Source of the DNA: Acidimicrobiia bacterium
GTDB taxonomy: Bacteria > Actinomycetota > Acidimicrobiia > Spongiisociales > JAHEDJ01
Direction: 5' to 3'
DNA length: 32,979 bases
Assembly: GCA_029210695.1 (NCBI GenBank)
Contig: JARGFH010000042.1
Span: 1 to 32,979 of the forward strand
The position numbers and the translations under genes are program-made. Position 1 is the stretch's first letter. Every line of letters starts with the position of its first letter. Shown one piece after another: positions 15,966 to 24,672 of this stretch. Below the pieces are notes generated by a model. It saw only the letters and a list, made by a program, of their open reading frames with translations, was not told the DNA's origin and did no database searches.

Positions 15966-16745
15966 ATGCCGGAGCGCACCTCATACGCACAGGGGATCCC
16001 TAACTGGGTGGACCTCCAAACTTCAGATCAGCCCGCAGCCAAGGCGTTCTATGGCGAGTTGTTCGGCTGGACCTACAGAGATGAGCCGGTCCCGCAAGGC
16101 GGCGTCTATTCGATGGCTTACATCGACGACAAGACGGTGGCGGCGATCTCACCTCAAACCCCGGACATGGCCGCGCAGGGCGTTCCGCCGCTGTGGAACA
16201 CCTACTTCGCCGTCGACGATGTCGACGCAACGGCGGCCAAGGTCGCCGGGGCCGGTGGGATGGTGGCGATGGAGCCGTTCGACGTGATGGACGCCGGCCG
16301 GATGGCCGCGGTCATGGACCCGACCGGCGCCTTCTGCATGCTCTGGCAGGCGAAGAACCACATAGGTGGACAAATCGTCAACGCACCGGGAGCCCTGATC
16401 TGGAATGAACTCGTGACCGCAGAAACGGGCAAAGCCGTGGATTTCTACGAGGCGATTCTCGGACTCGAGGGCGAAGCAACCGACATGGGCACCGGACCGT
16501 ACACGACCTTCAAAGTGGGGGGCGAGGCCGTGGCCGGCTCGATGCTTCCTCCCGAGGACGGCATACCGAGTCACTGGGCCGTCTATTTCGGAACCGCCGA
16601 TACCGCCGCCACCTGCGAGAAGGCGAAGGAGTTGGGAGGCGCGGTCGAAGCCGGTCCATTCGACACACCGATCGGGCCGATGGCGGTCATCCGCGATCCG
16701 CAGGGGGCCTACTTCTCCGTGTTCCAGGTGCCGCAAGACGGTTAG
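15966..16745 (+). CDS. Two-domain VOC (glyoxalase fold) protein, CFP30B/Rv0577-like
   Basis: A 259-residue protein of two vicinal-oxygen-chelate domains (about 8-125 and 135-257). It opens MPERTSYAQGIPNWVDLQTS, very close to what I recall of Mycobacterium CFP30B/Rv0577 (also about 260 residues). It has the matching phrases LFGWTYRDEPVPQGGVYSMA, PPLWNTYFAVDDVDA, MDPTGAFCMLWQA, LIWNELVT and IRDPQGAYFSV. The mycobacterial protein has been linked to methylglyoxal handling and to host TLR2 recognition; the enzymatic activity is not established. Metal-binding positions are only partly conserved, so catalysis is uncertain. A near-perfect GAGGAGGAGAG Shine-Dalgarno region touches the ATG. It appears to be monocistronic. 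Confidence 0.92.
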   Translation: MPERTSYAQGIPNWVDLQTSDQPAAKAFYGELFGWTYRDEPVPQGGVYSMAYIDDKTVAAISPQTPDMAAQGVPPLWNTYFAVDDVDATAAKVAGAGGMVAMEPFDVMDAGRMAAVMDPTGAFCMLWQAKNHIGGQIVNAPGALIWNELVTAETGKAVDFYEAILGLEGEATDMGTGPYTTFKVGGEAVAGSMLPPEDGIPSHWAVYFGTADTAATCEKAKELGGAVEAGPFDTPIGPMAVIRDPQGAYFSVFQVPQDG

Positions 16746-16854
16746 CGCACGCTCGAGAAGGAGGAGTTGGACACCCGGCCCCTCCAGCATCTTCTGTCGA
16801 GGAACCGCCTCGAATGCCGGCCGGGCGGATCCGGCACCCAAGTCCTTTCTGTTG

Positions 16855-16880
16855 GGAACGCGTTCTTTCCATGCTGCGTT
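16855..16880 (+). promoter_or_regulatory. Candidate ECF sigma-factor promoter GGAAC-N17-CGTT
   Basis: GGAAC at 16855-16859 and CGTT(G) at 16877-16881 are separated by 17 bases. This is the form of promoters read by SigE/SigH-type extracytoplasmic-function sigma factors in actinobacteria. Transcription would begin around 16888, leaving a leader of about 40 bases with the strong GGAGGAGGG site before GTG 16930. It suggests that the downstream surface protein responds to envelope or oxidative stress. Such short motifs can occur by chance. Confidence 0.45.
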
Positions 16881-16929
16881 GAGAGGATGGTGAGGGCGTA
16901 GGACGTGAAGGGTCTGGAGGAGGGTCGTC

Positions 16930-19128
16930 GTGGCCAACATCGCGCATCCGGGAACCATCGGCGCAGAGCCCATCGTGCGGCCGGACAGGCCCGGCAACAA
17001 CTGGGTTCCGTGGGCGCTCGCAGCCCTCGTGGTTATCTCGGGGTTTGGACTGGGTGCGCTCTACTCCTCCGCCGTCTCGACTGAGACCGCCGCCCCCGAT
17101 CTCGCCCCCCCGCCGCCCCTGGACGAGGCCTCGCCGCTCCCACCCATCGAAGCCGCAGTTGCCCCCGTCTTCGGTGTGCCATCCCCGACGACGCCATCCG
17201 GTCGAGCGTTGGGCCCAACAGAAGTGTCTCTCTTCACCCAGTTCCCCCTGATGGCTTTTGACTGGGAATCCGTCACTATTCCAACGGAAGCCGGTTTCGA
17301 GTTCCGTTGGTTCGGGCGGCTGGGTGACGGGTACACCGTTGTCGGAGTCGAATGGCCTGACGACGGATTCGCCCAGAATCTCACGACGTGGACTTCGCCA
17401 GACGGCCAAACCTGGGCAAGGGCTGGCGTACTCACCATCCCGGGCCGGATGTCATTACACCAGATCACCGGGTGGGGGGACCGGGTCTTTGCCCTCGGCG
17501 AGACCTGGGGTGAGGGCGATTCGGGCAGTCGCGTGCTCTACTCGACGACCGACGGAGTCGATTGGACCGAGCTTCCGTTGCCTCGAGTAGCGGAGTCCTC
17601 CGACTACGTGTACATCCAGGGTGTCGCCTCGAACGACACCGGCATCGTTGTTGCGCTCACGGTTGAGTCGTACCCGACCGAACCACCACAGATACTCGAG
17701 TTTCCGGGTTACACCATCGAGATCGATCATCGGGCGGCCGTCTACAGGCTGATCGACGCCGCCGGCACTGTCATCCTGACGGGTTCTACGGCCGACATCT
17801 GGCGCTCGGAGGACAACGGCCAGGGCTTCTACGACCCCCTTACCGGTGAGTTGATTACCGTGGTGCCCTGGCAGGTTTGGGAGCAAGGTTGGGGCTCCGC
17901 CTACGAGGGCAGGGAGTCGACCTCGCCGCTTCCGGTCCCGATCGAACCAAGTCAGCCCTACGTGGCGCCATCGATCGTGATCGAGTGGGATGGCTTCGTC
18001 GTAACACTCGACGAAAACGAGGGCGTCTTCGACGTCATCGAGGCCGATTCGGGCGAGGTGGTGTGTTCGGGTCCCATCGACTTCATCTGGCGTGGTCCCG
18101 CTCCATCGTTCGTCGACCAGTCCACCGGTGAGGTGCTCTTTGCGGTCACCTGGGAGGAATGGGATCAGGCCGAGATGGCGTTCTGGGATACCCGCCAGGA
18201 GGTCTACGACTCCGGGTGGTATCCCACCAGGACCGTCGTTCTGTTCTCCGCCGACGGGTTCGAGTGGGAAGAGACTCTCCTTTCGACTAGTTCGGCCGGG
18301 GCGTCGCTGACGGTCACAGCCACCGACGAGGAGTTCGTGCTATTCGTGAATTCGTACGGCGAATACGGGGAGAGCAGCTCGTTGTGGACCTCGGTTGACG
18401 GCGTCGACTGGGAGGCCGCCGAATCCTCCGACCAGGGAGAGCGGTACCTGCACAACACGGTTGTGACCGCCGGTGGCCTGATGGGTATTGGCGATTGGCA
18501 GGGTGGTCAGGGAGTCTGGTCGTCTGCGGACGGACTCACCTGGGTCACCGAGTTCGGCGTCGGGCCACAGGATGACGGCCGGCACGTCTGGCTCAACGCA
18601 GTTGCCGACGGCCCGCTCGGATCCGTTGTGGCGGGTACCCAGGAAGGCCCCTTCAACTACCAGTTGTTGCGCGTGTCAAAAGACGGCATGACGGCCGAGT
18701 TCGAAGGCGATTTCATCGTCCGGATCACAGATGACTCCACCGGTGATGTGGTCCTCTTCCTCACCTGGAACGAATTCGAATCCGGCGCTCTGGGTGATCG
18801 CATCGTCTACGCCGACGAAGAAACCCGGTTCTTCGATACCGACGGGAACCTGATCCTGGCGATCACCAATGAAGAAGCCCGTGACGCATATCGCGTTCGT
18901 GATGGGAATTCTCAACCGGTCGTGCGGCAGATCATGTTCATCGAATCCGATGGAGAATGGTACGAAGTCGAGGTCGATGGCGCCGCCGTCGGCGCCATCG
19001 CCGGGTTGGTCGTGGGCGAGGAGGAGGTGCTGCTTGGCGGCATGGATTGGGGCGAGACCCGCTACTGGGAAGAGGACTACTCCGTCGGTGCCAGCGTCGT
19101 GATCATGATCGGCACCCCTGCTGGATAG
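16930..19128 (+). CDS. Large membrane-anchored beta-propeller-like protein with repeated inserted modules
   Basis: A 732-residue protein with a short cytoplasmic N-terminus, one membrane helix (about 26-46), a Pro/Ala/Glu-rich spacer to about residue 90, and a large extracellular part. This has sialidase/BNR-like motifs of the type TSPDGQTWARAG, STTDGVDWTELPLP, SADGFEWEETLL, TSVDGVDWEAA and SADGLTWVTEF, indicating propeller blades. Between blades sit three related modules, at about 258-317, 349-414 and 587-655. Each has a strand such as IEWDGFVVTL, a central V(I/L)...D.TGE motif and a (T/P)W..(W/F)... ending. This repeated insertion is unusual. No catalytic residues of sialidases (Arg triad, Asp box acid) are evident, so a binding or scaffold role is more likely. 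GTG start with GGAGGAGGG upstream. Confidence 0.8.
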   Translation: MANIAHPGTIGAEPIVRPDRPGNNWVPWALAALVVISGFGLGALYSSAVSTETAAPDLAPPPPLDEASPLPPIEAAVAPVFGVPSPTTPSGRALGPTEVSLFTQFPLMAFDWESVTIPTEAGFEFRWFGRLGDGYTVVGVEWPDDGFAQNLTTWTSPDGQTWARAGVLTIPGRMSLHQITGWGDRVFALGETWGEGDSGSRVLYSTTDGVDWTELPLPRVAESSDYVYIQGVASNDTGIVVALTVESYPTEPPQILEFPGYTIEIDHRAAVYRLIDAAGTVILTGSTADIWRSEDNGQGFYDPLTGELITVVPWQVWEQGWGSAYEGRESTSPLPVPIEPSQPYVAPSIVIEWDGFVVTLDENEGVFDVIEADSGEVVCSGPIDFIWRGPAPSFVDQSTGEVLFAVTWEEWDQAEMAFWDTRQEVYDSGWYPTRTVVLFSADGFEWEETLLSTSSAGASLTVTATDEEFVLFVNSYGEYGESSSLWTSVDGVDWEAAESSDQGERYLHNTVVTAGGLMGIGDWQGGQGVWSSADGLTWVTEFGVGPQDDGRHVWLNAVADGPLGSVVAGTQEGPFNYQLLRVSKDGMTAEFEGDFIVRITDDSTGDVVLFLTWNEFESGALGDRIVYADEETRFFDTDGNLILAITNEEARDAYRVRDGNSQPVVRQIMFIESDGEWYEVEVDGAAVGAIAGLVVGEEEVLLGGMDWGETRYWEEDYSVGASVVIMIGTPAG

Positions 19129-19169
19129 TCACCGGGTGAGGCCAGTGCCTTCCTCCACCTCTTGTCTGC

Positions 19170-19175
19170 TTATCT
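19170..19175 (+). promoter_or_regulatory. Weak -10 box TTATCT for the YgjV-like gene
   Basis: TTATCT is followed by a six-base gap to GTG 19182, the same spacing as the other leaderless starts, but its first two bases are TT instead of TA. No ribosome binding site is present. Confidence 0.3.
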
Positions 19176-19181
19176 AGGGGT

Positions 19182-19835
19182 GTGAACTGGGATCTCATCG
19201 TTGAACTGATCGGGTATCTCGCTTCGGCACTGATCCTCGTCTCTGTCACCCGGACTTCGATCCTCAAGCTGCGCCTGTTCAGTCTGGCCGGAGCGGTGAC
19301 CTTCGTTGTGTACGGCCTGATCATCGAGGCCTATCCAATCGCCCTCGTGAATGTGGTCATCATCGGAATACAGATCTTCTTCTTGCGCGACCTCATGTCG
19401 AAGAAACGCGAATACTTCACGACACTCGAGGTCCTTGCCGATTCGCGGTACCTGGAGTACTTCCTGAAGTTCCACGAAGACGACATCCGCACGTATCGAC
19501 CGGATTTTCGGTTTGAGCCGCGCGAGGACCAAATCCGGATCTTCCTCCTCCGGGATCTGGTGCCGGCCGGCCTGCTGATCGGGAGGCCGTGCACGGATCA
19601 CTCGTTCGAGGTGGAACTCGACTACGTGATTCCTCGCTATCGGGATTTCCGGGTCGCCGAGTACTTGTTTTCAGAACGTTCCGGCGTATTTACCGACCCT
19701 CTTTGCTCACGGGCATGGAGCAAGCCCGGTACCGAGGTCAATGTTGCGTACCTCGAACGCATGGGGTTCAAGGCGGCGACCGACCCCGGGGGCAACACCG
19801 TCTACGTTAAGGACCTCGTTCCGCTGCGGACCTAG
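19182..19835 (+). CDS. YgjV-like membrane protein with C-terminal GNAT-like domain
   Basis: A 217-residue protein. Three closely spaced hydrophobic helices (about 5-24, 28-49 and 51-70) resemble the YgjV/Imp inner membrane family. They are followed by a cytoplasmic domain of about 145 residues. The phrases ELDYVIPRYRDFRVAEYLF and NVAYLERMGFK near the C-terminus match the last strand-helix part of a GNAT acetyltransferase-like fold, where a helix leads to a Tyr-x-x-x-Met-Gly-Phe motif. A full acetyl-CoA P-loop (RxxGxG/A) is not obvious, so catalytic activity is doubtful. The function of this architecture is unknown. GTG 19182 is the start; it is convergent with the M20 amidohydrolase gene, 18 bases away. 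Confidence 0.78.
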   Translation: MNWDLIVELIGYLASALILVSVTRTSILKLRLFSLAGAVTFVVYGLIIEAYPIALVNVVIIGIQIFFLRDLMSKKREYFTTLEVLADSRYLEYFLKFHEDDIRTYRPDFRFEPREDQIRIFLLRDLVPAGLLIGRPCTDHSFEVELDYVIPRYRDFRVAEYLFSERSGVFTDPLCSRAWSKPGTEVNVAYLERMGFKAATDPGGNTVYVKDLVPLRT

Positions 19836-19853
19836 GCCGGGGGCCGGGTATCG

Positions 19854-21047
19854 CTAGCCGAGGAAGTCCAGCGCCACTGCGGTGTGGAGGGCCACCCCTG
19901 CGGCCATGGCCTCTTCATCGAAGCGGACCAGGTTGGAGTGATTGACCGGCGCCTTTCCCGGTTCGAGATCATCGGGGCACGCTCCAAGAAACACCATCAC
20001 GCCCGGTACCTTCTGAAGCACGTAGCTCCAGTCCTCGGCTCCCATGATCGGCGTTGGAGCCTGGATGACGCGTTCTTCGCCGAGGAGGTTGCCGGCGATT
20101 GCCGTCACCTCGGCGGCCACCGTCTCATCGTTGAGCGTGACGGGGTAGCCGCGCTCGATGGCGACGTCGACGGTGACACCATGGGCCGCCGCGATACCGG
20201 CCGAGACCCGCTCGATCATGGCGTGGATCTGATCCCTTCGCTCCTCGGACACGGTGCGGGTCGTGCCCGTGAGAGTGGCGGTGGCCGGGATGACGTTGTA
20301 GGCGGTGCCCGCCGCCATCTGGCCGAACGTGAGCACGGCCGGGTCGAAGACATCCACGGTACGAGTCAGCGCCACTTCGGTGGCCATGATGATCTCGGCC
20401 GCCACCGGCACGGGATCAACGGCGTTCCACGGCGCCGAGGCGTGTCCACCTTGTCCGTGCACGGTGATGGTCACTTTGTCGGCAGCTGCCATGTAAGGCC
20501 CCGGCTTCAGGTGAAGGGTGCCGGCCTCGAAGAGGCTTGTCACGTGAATAGCGAACGCCCGGGTCGGTGATGGGTCAACCTGCTCGAGGAGTCCCTCTTC
20601 GAGCATGAAACGAGCACCGAAGTGGCCCTCTTCTCCTGGCTGGAACATGAAGAGGACCTTGCCGGCCAGACCGTCTTTTCGAGCAGAGAGCATGCGGGCG
20701 GCGCCGATGAGCATCGACGTGTGGAGGTCGTGGCCGCACGCGTGCATACGCCCGGTGTGTTCCGAGCTGAAGTCCAGACCGGTGTCTTCCGGCATGGCGA
20801 GACCGTCCATGTCGCCGCGCAACACAATCGTGGGGCCCGGTCGGCCGCCTTCGAGGACTGCGGCGATGCCGGAGGTCGTCTCGTGGAGGTGGATTGTCAA
20901 CGGGAGTCCTTCGAGTGCCTCGAGCACGGCTGCTCTGGTCTTTGGCAGGCTGTTGCCGACCTCGGGGATGCGGTGAAGGGTCCGGCGCAGCTCAACGAGC
21001 TGGGGGAGCATCTGTCGTGTTTCTTCGAGCAGCGTGGCGTAGTCCAT
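19854..21047 (-). CDS. M20-family amidohydrolase
   Basis: A 397-residue metallohydrolase of the M20 amidohydrolase group (hippurate hydrolase / N-acyl amino acid hydrolase-like). The metal ligands are visible: C104 and H106 in MHACGHDLH, E139-E140 in QPGEEGH, H168 in FAIHV, and the C-terminal His in APVNHSN. An LRGDMDGLAMPE motif precedes them, and a dimerisation domain (about residues 175-295) carries VHGQGGHASAP. The Cys in HACGH marks the amidohydrolase subgroup, which splits amide or N-acyl bonds of small substrates. ATG 21047 is chosen over the TTG six bases upstream because it lies eight bases after a TAGCAT -10 box. The gene lies downstream of fadIJ in the same direction but with its own promoter, so it is probably a separate unit. 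Confidence 0.93.
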   Translation of the reverse strand: MDYATLLEETRQMLPQLVELRRTLHRIPEVGNSLPKTRAAVLEALEGLPLTIHLHETTSGIAAVLEGGRPGPTIVLRGDMDGLAMPEDTGLDFSSEHTGRMHACGHDLHTSMLIGAARMLSARKDGLAGKVLFMFQPGEEGHFGARFMLEEGLLEQVDPSPTRAFAIHVTSLFEAGTLHLKPGPYMAAADKVTITVHGQGGHASAPWNAVDPVPVAAEIIMATEVALTRTVDVFDPAVLTFGQMAAGTAYNVIPATATLTGTTRTVSEERRDQIHAMIERVSAGIAAAHGVTVDVAIERGYPVTLNDETVAAEVTAIAGNLLGEERVIQAPTPIMGAEDWSYVLQKVPGVMVFLGACPDDLEPGKAPVNHSNLVRFDEEAMAAGVALHTAVALDFLG

Positions 21048-21055
21048 AGGCAAGG

Positions 21056-21061
21056 ATGCTA
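21056..21061 (-). promoter_or_regulatory. -10 box TAGCAT for the amidohydrolase gene
   Basis: On the minus strand TAGCAT ends eight bases before ATG 21047. There is no ribosome binding site between. It fits the leaderless pattern seen across the window. Confidence 0.45.
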
Positions 21062-21147
21062 GAAGAAGGAGGGCGGGTCACGGCCAATGGCAGCTCAGTC
21101 GCGCTAACCCTTCCCCCGCCCGCCTTCTCGAGGAAGGCGATAGCGCC

Positions 21148-23316
21148 TCAGCCGGCAGCCCGGAACTTGTCCCCGTTCCTCGCGTTCTCGGTCAGGATCT
21201 TCGCCGGCGTGAAGCGGTCTCCGTGTCTGGCGGCCAGGTCTTCGAGATCGGATACCACCCGATCCGCTCCCACCTGGTCGATCCAGAAGAACGGGCCGCC
21301 TCGAAACGGCGGGAACCCCAGGCCCATCACTGCCCCGATGTCGCCGTCGCGAGCCGATCCGAGGATCCCCTCTTCGAGGCATCTGGCCGCCTCGTTGGCG
21401 AAAGCCAACCACAGTCGCTTCTGAATCTCGCCGGGCGAGATCTCGGTTCTCGGTCCGAGACCAAGCGCCGCGTAGACGGTTTGATCCACATCTCCGCGCT
21501 GGCCCTTGTCGTCGTAGAGGTAGAAGCCGCGGCCGTTCTTCCGACCCTTTCGATCGTCTGAGATGAGGCCCTCCATCATCGAGGGTCCGCGCATACGCTC
21601 CCCGAAGGCGTCGATGAGAATGACGGCGATCTTGGCTCCAACGTCGATGCCGACCTCGTCGGCGAGCAGTACCGGTCCGACCGGAAAGCCCCAGCCGACC
21701 ATTGCCTTGTCGATGGCCTCGACGGAAGCGCCTTCGGCCAGGAGATACATCGCCTCGTTCGAGTAGGGCCCGAGGACGCGGGTCGTGTAGAACCCCGTCC
21801 CGTCTTTGACCACGATCACCGTCTTGCCCTGCTTCTTACCGAACTCGACCGCAGTGGCGGTTGCCCAGTCGGCCGTCTGGTCGGTCACGATGATCTCGAG
21901 CAACGGCATCTTGTCCACCGGCGAGAAGTAGTGCATGCCGAGCACCGTCTCGGGTCGGGACGAGGCCGAAGCAATGCTGGTGATCGGTAGCGATGAGGTG
22001 TTCGAGGCGAACACCGTGTCCGGCCGGGTGATGGCTTCGACTTCGCGAAGAATCGACTGCTTGAGTTCGATGTTCTCGAAGACAGCCTCGATGACGAGGT
22101 CGCTGTCTTCGAACCCGCGCCAGCCGGTCGACCCGGTGACGCGGAGCATTGCCTTCTCGCCTTCGAAGTCCCGCAGTCGCTTGCGCTTCACCTGCCCGCC
22201 AATGACCTTCTGTACATAGGCGAGGGCCCTCCCCACGCCGGCCGTGTCGATCTCTTTGATGCGAATCGGGGTCTGGGCCTTGAGTGTGGTGACCGCCGCG
22301 ATTCCTCCACCCATGAGGCCGCCGCCGATCATCGCTACTTTCGAAACCTGCTTTGGTTCGACGCCCTGCGCCACCCAGGTCTCCCTTTCGAGGGAGCGAG
22401 AAGAGAAGAAGATCGATCGCAGTGCCAGCGATTCCGGTGAAACAACGAGCTCACCGAAGAACCTGGCCTCGGCGGCATACCCGGCTGCCGGACCGTCCTC
22501 GATGCCGATCCGAACAGCTTCGAGCGCCCGCTCGGGCGCCGGGTAGAGGCCTTTGGTCTGCTTCAGCAGCTTGTCCTTCGCCTGCTTGAACAAGACGTTG
22601 CGGCCAACAGGGTTGGCTTCGAGGGCTAGTTCCTGAATCCCGTCCATGGAGAACAAGCTGCGTTTCTTGGTGCGACCGTCCGGAGACTCGATGGCCTCCC
22701 GGGCACGGCGCGTTGCCACCTCCATGAGCTTCTCGGTCGGGACGACTTCGTCGACCAGTCCGAGGCTCTTTGCTTTGCGGCTGCGGGCCGGGCGTCCGGT
22801 CAGGATGAGGTCGAGCGCGTCGGCGATTCCGATCAACGCCGGGAGGCGCTGGGTGCCGCCTCCCGCCGGGATAATGCCCAGTTGAACCTCGGGTTGTCCG
22901 AGTTGGGTCTTGGGGTGGTCGGTGCAAATGCGTGACGAGGCGCACAGCGCCAGTTCCGTCCCGCCGCCGAGGCACGCCCCGGAGATGGCTGCTATGACGG
23001 GCTTGCCGTGTTTGGTGTGGAGTCGCTCCACCCGGGCAAACATCTCGTGGGCGGCGAGAATCGTCTTCTCTGCGCCGATCGCGTCGGTCAGTTCGGCGAA
23101 CCAGCGGATGTCGGCTCCGACCAGGAAGTCCTTCTTGGCCGACCCCCAGACCACAGCCTCGATCGAATCGTCCGTCTCCAACCGGTCGAGGACGGTGTTG
23201 AAGTCGTCGAAGATGACCGGCCCGAGGGTGTTCATCGGTTCGCCGGCCCGGTCCATCAGGACCGTTGCGATACCGTCATCAACTGTCAGTTGGAAGTGGG
23301 TGAGTTCGTTGGTCAT
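21148..23316 (-). CDS. fadJ: Fatty acid oxidation multifunctional alpha subunit (FadJ/FadB)
   Basis: A 722-residue enzyme joining enoyl-CoA hydratase (about 1-190) to L-3-hydroxyacyl-CoA dehydrogenase (about 310-720) for two consecutive steps of fatty acid beta-oxidation. In the hydratase half, GADI and ACLGGGTELAL form the oxyanion region. The two catalytic glutamates are E121 and E143, two residues further apart than in E. coli FadB as I recall it. The dehydrogenase half has the NAD motif GGGLMGGGIA, then ASNTSSLPI and GMHYFSPVDKMPLLEI, which supplies the catalytic histidine. ATG 23316 is chosen because it overlaps the fadI stop in TGATG, which couples translation; the upstream Arg-rich extension is not family-like. 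It is the second gene of a fadI-fadJ operon. Confidence 0.95.
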   Translation of the reverse strand: MTNELTHFQLTVDDGIATVLMDRAGEPMNTLGPVIFDDFNTVLDRLETDDSIEAVVWGSAKKDFLVGADIRWFAELTDAIGAEKTILAAHEMFARVERLHTKHGKPVIAAISGACLGGGTELALCASSRICTDHPKTQLGQPEVQLGIIPAGGGTQRLPALIGIADALDLILTGRPARSRKAKSLGLVDEVVPTEKLMEVATRRAREAIESPDGRTKKRSLFSMDGIQELALEANPVGRNVLFKQAKDKLLKQTKGLYPAPERALEAVRIGIEDGPAAGYAAEARFFGELVVSPESLALRSIFFSSRSLERETWVAQGVEPKQVSKVAMIGGGLMGGGIAAVTTLKAQTPIRIKEIDTAGVGRALAYVQKVIGGQVKRKRLRDFEGEKAMLRVTGSTGWRGFEDSDLVIEAVFENIELKQSILREVEAITRPDTVFASNTSSLPITSIASASSRPETVLGMHYFSPVDKMPLLEIIVTDQTADWATATAVEFGKKQGKTVIVVKDGTGFYTTRVLGPYSNEAMYLLAEGASVEAIDKAMVGWGFPVGPVLLADEVGIDVGAKIAVILIDAFGERMRGPSMMEGLISDDRKGRKNGRGFYLYDDKGQRGDVDQTVYAALGLGPRTEISPGEIQKRLWLAFANEAARCLEEGILGSARDGDIGAVMGLGFPPFRGGPFFWIDQVGADRVVSDLEDLAARHGDRFTPAKILTENARNGDKFRAAG

Positions 23317-24623
23317 CAGCGCTCCAATACGACGGCGGCGCCGAGACCCCCGGCGGCGCACTGGGTGATCAGGGCGGCGCCCGAATCACGACGGTTCAAC
23401 TCGTTGGCCATGGTTAGGAGTTGCCGTGCTCCCGTGGCGCCGAACGGGTGGCCGAGGCTGATCGACCCACCGTAGAGGTTGAGCTTCTCGGCTGGTATCT
23501 CACCGATGGCCTTCTTACGCCCGAGATGGGTGCTGGCAAACTCGTCGGACCCGAACGCCTGGAGAATCGACAGCATCTGCGCGGAGAACGCCTCATGGAT
23601 GTCGACGACGTCGATGTCTTCCATGGTCAACCCTGCCCGATCGAGCGCAATAGGCGAGGCGAATGCCGGGCCGATCAGGAGTTGCCAGTTTGGGTCAACT
23701 GCGGCAAAGCCGTAGGACCGCAGGAATGCCTTCGGGACGAAGCCGAGCCGCTCGGCGGTCTTCTCCTCCATCAGAATGAGGGCCGAGGCGCCGTCCGTGA
23801 GCGGTGACGCATTGCCGGCGGTGACGGTGCCGTATCGCCGGTCGAACACCGGCTTGAGGGTTGACAGCTTCTCGAGGGTCGAGTCGGCCCGTGGGATGTT
23901 GTCACGCTCGACGACGGTTGTGTACCGCGGCGGGACGGGGAAGGCCATGACCTCGTCGTCATAGATGCCTTTGTCCCATGCCTCAACGGCCTTCTGGTGA
24001 GAACGGAACGCGTACTCGTCCTGCGCTTCACGGGAGATGCCGTTCATCCTGGCCATCTTCTCGGCACTGTCGCCCATACTTCCGCCGGTCGACCGGTCGG
24101 CGATGGCAGGCGGATGTGGGGCGAGATCCTTCGGGCGGAGGCCGGCCAGCGCCTTGACCCTCGACATCGGATCTCTGGCACTCTGCGCTTTCATCATGAC
24201 GTCGACGAACTCATCGCTGAACATGACGGGTGGCCTGGAGAGCGAGTCGGCGCCTCCGGTGACGACGATGTCGGCCTCACCCAGCAAGATGGCCTGGGCG
24301 CCGTCGACGAACGACTGGGTGCTGGTGGCGCACGCCCTGCTGACGGAGAAGGCGTCCACCGTGTCAGGCATGTTGCATGAGAGAACGATTTCTCGAGCGA
24401 TGTTGGGCGACGACACGTCCTGGACGACGCTCCCGTATACGACCCGATCGATTTGACCGCCGTCCAGACCGGAGCGGTTCAGCAGTTCCGTGACAACAGC
24501 CTGAGCGAGACTGAGGGTGGTGACGTTCTTGAAGACCGTTCCGGATTTGGCGAATGGTGTGCGGAGTCCGTCGACGATGGCGACTCGTCGCCCGTCTACG
24601 ACTCCCGGCCGTTTTTTGGCCAT
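23316..24623 (-). CDS. fadI: Acetyl-CoA C-acyltransferase (3-ketoacyl-CoA thiolase) FadI
   Basis: A 435-residue thiolase that cleaves 3-ketoacyl-CoA with CoA, the last step of beta-oxidation. The nucleophilic cysteine is C98 in SRACATSTQSF. The His residues lie in VDIHEAFSAQ and SLGHPFGATG, and the second cysteine is in TQCAAGGLGAA. Its length and insertion pattern (for example the PPAIADRSTGGSMGDSAE stretch) match FadI, the partner of FadJ, rather than short-form acetyl-CoA acetyltransferases. GAGGAG lies six bases before the ATG. The gene is first in the fadI-fadJ operon, and its upstream region contains palindrome family A copy 3 in a divergent promoter gap. Confidence 0.95.
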   Translation of the reverse strand: MAKKRPGVVDGRRVAIVDGLRTPFAKSGTVFKNVTTLSLAQAVVTELLNRSGLDGGQIDRVVYGSVVQDVSSPNIAREIVLSCNMPDTVDAFSVSRACATSTQSFVDGAQAILLGEADIVVTGGADSLSRPPVMFSDEFVDVMMKAQSARDPMSRVKALAGLRPKDLAPHPPAIADRSTGGSMGDSAEKMARMNGISREAQDEYAFRSHQKAVEAWDKGIYDDEVMAFPVPPRYTTVVERDNIPRADSTLEKLSTLKPVFDRRYGTVTAGNASPLTDGASALILMEEKTAERLGFVPKAFLRSYGFAAVDPNWQLLIGPAFASPIALDRAGLTMEDIDVVDIHEAFSAQMLSILQAFGSDEFASTHLGRKKAIGEIPAEKLNLYGGSISLGHPFGATGARQLLTMANELNRRDSGAALITQCAAGGLGAAVVLER

Positions 24624-24672
24624 GAACGCTCCTCGGGTCGGTTGTTACTCACCAGTATCGCGTGATCTTCCG

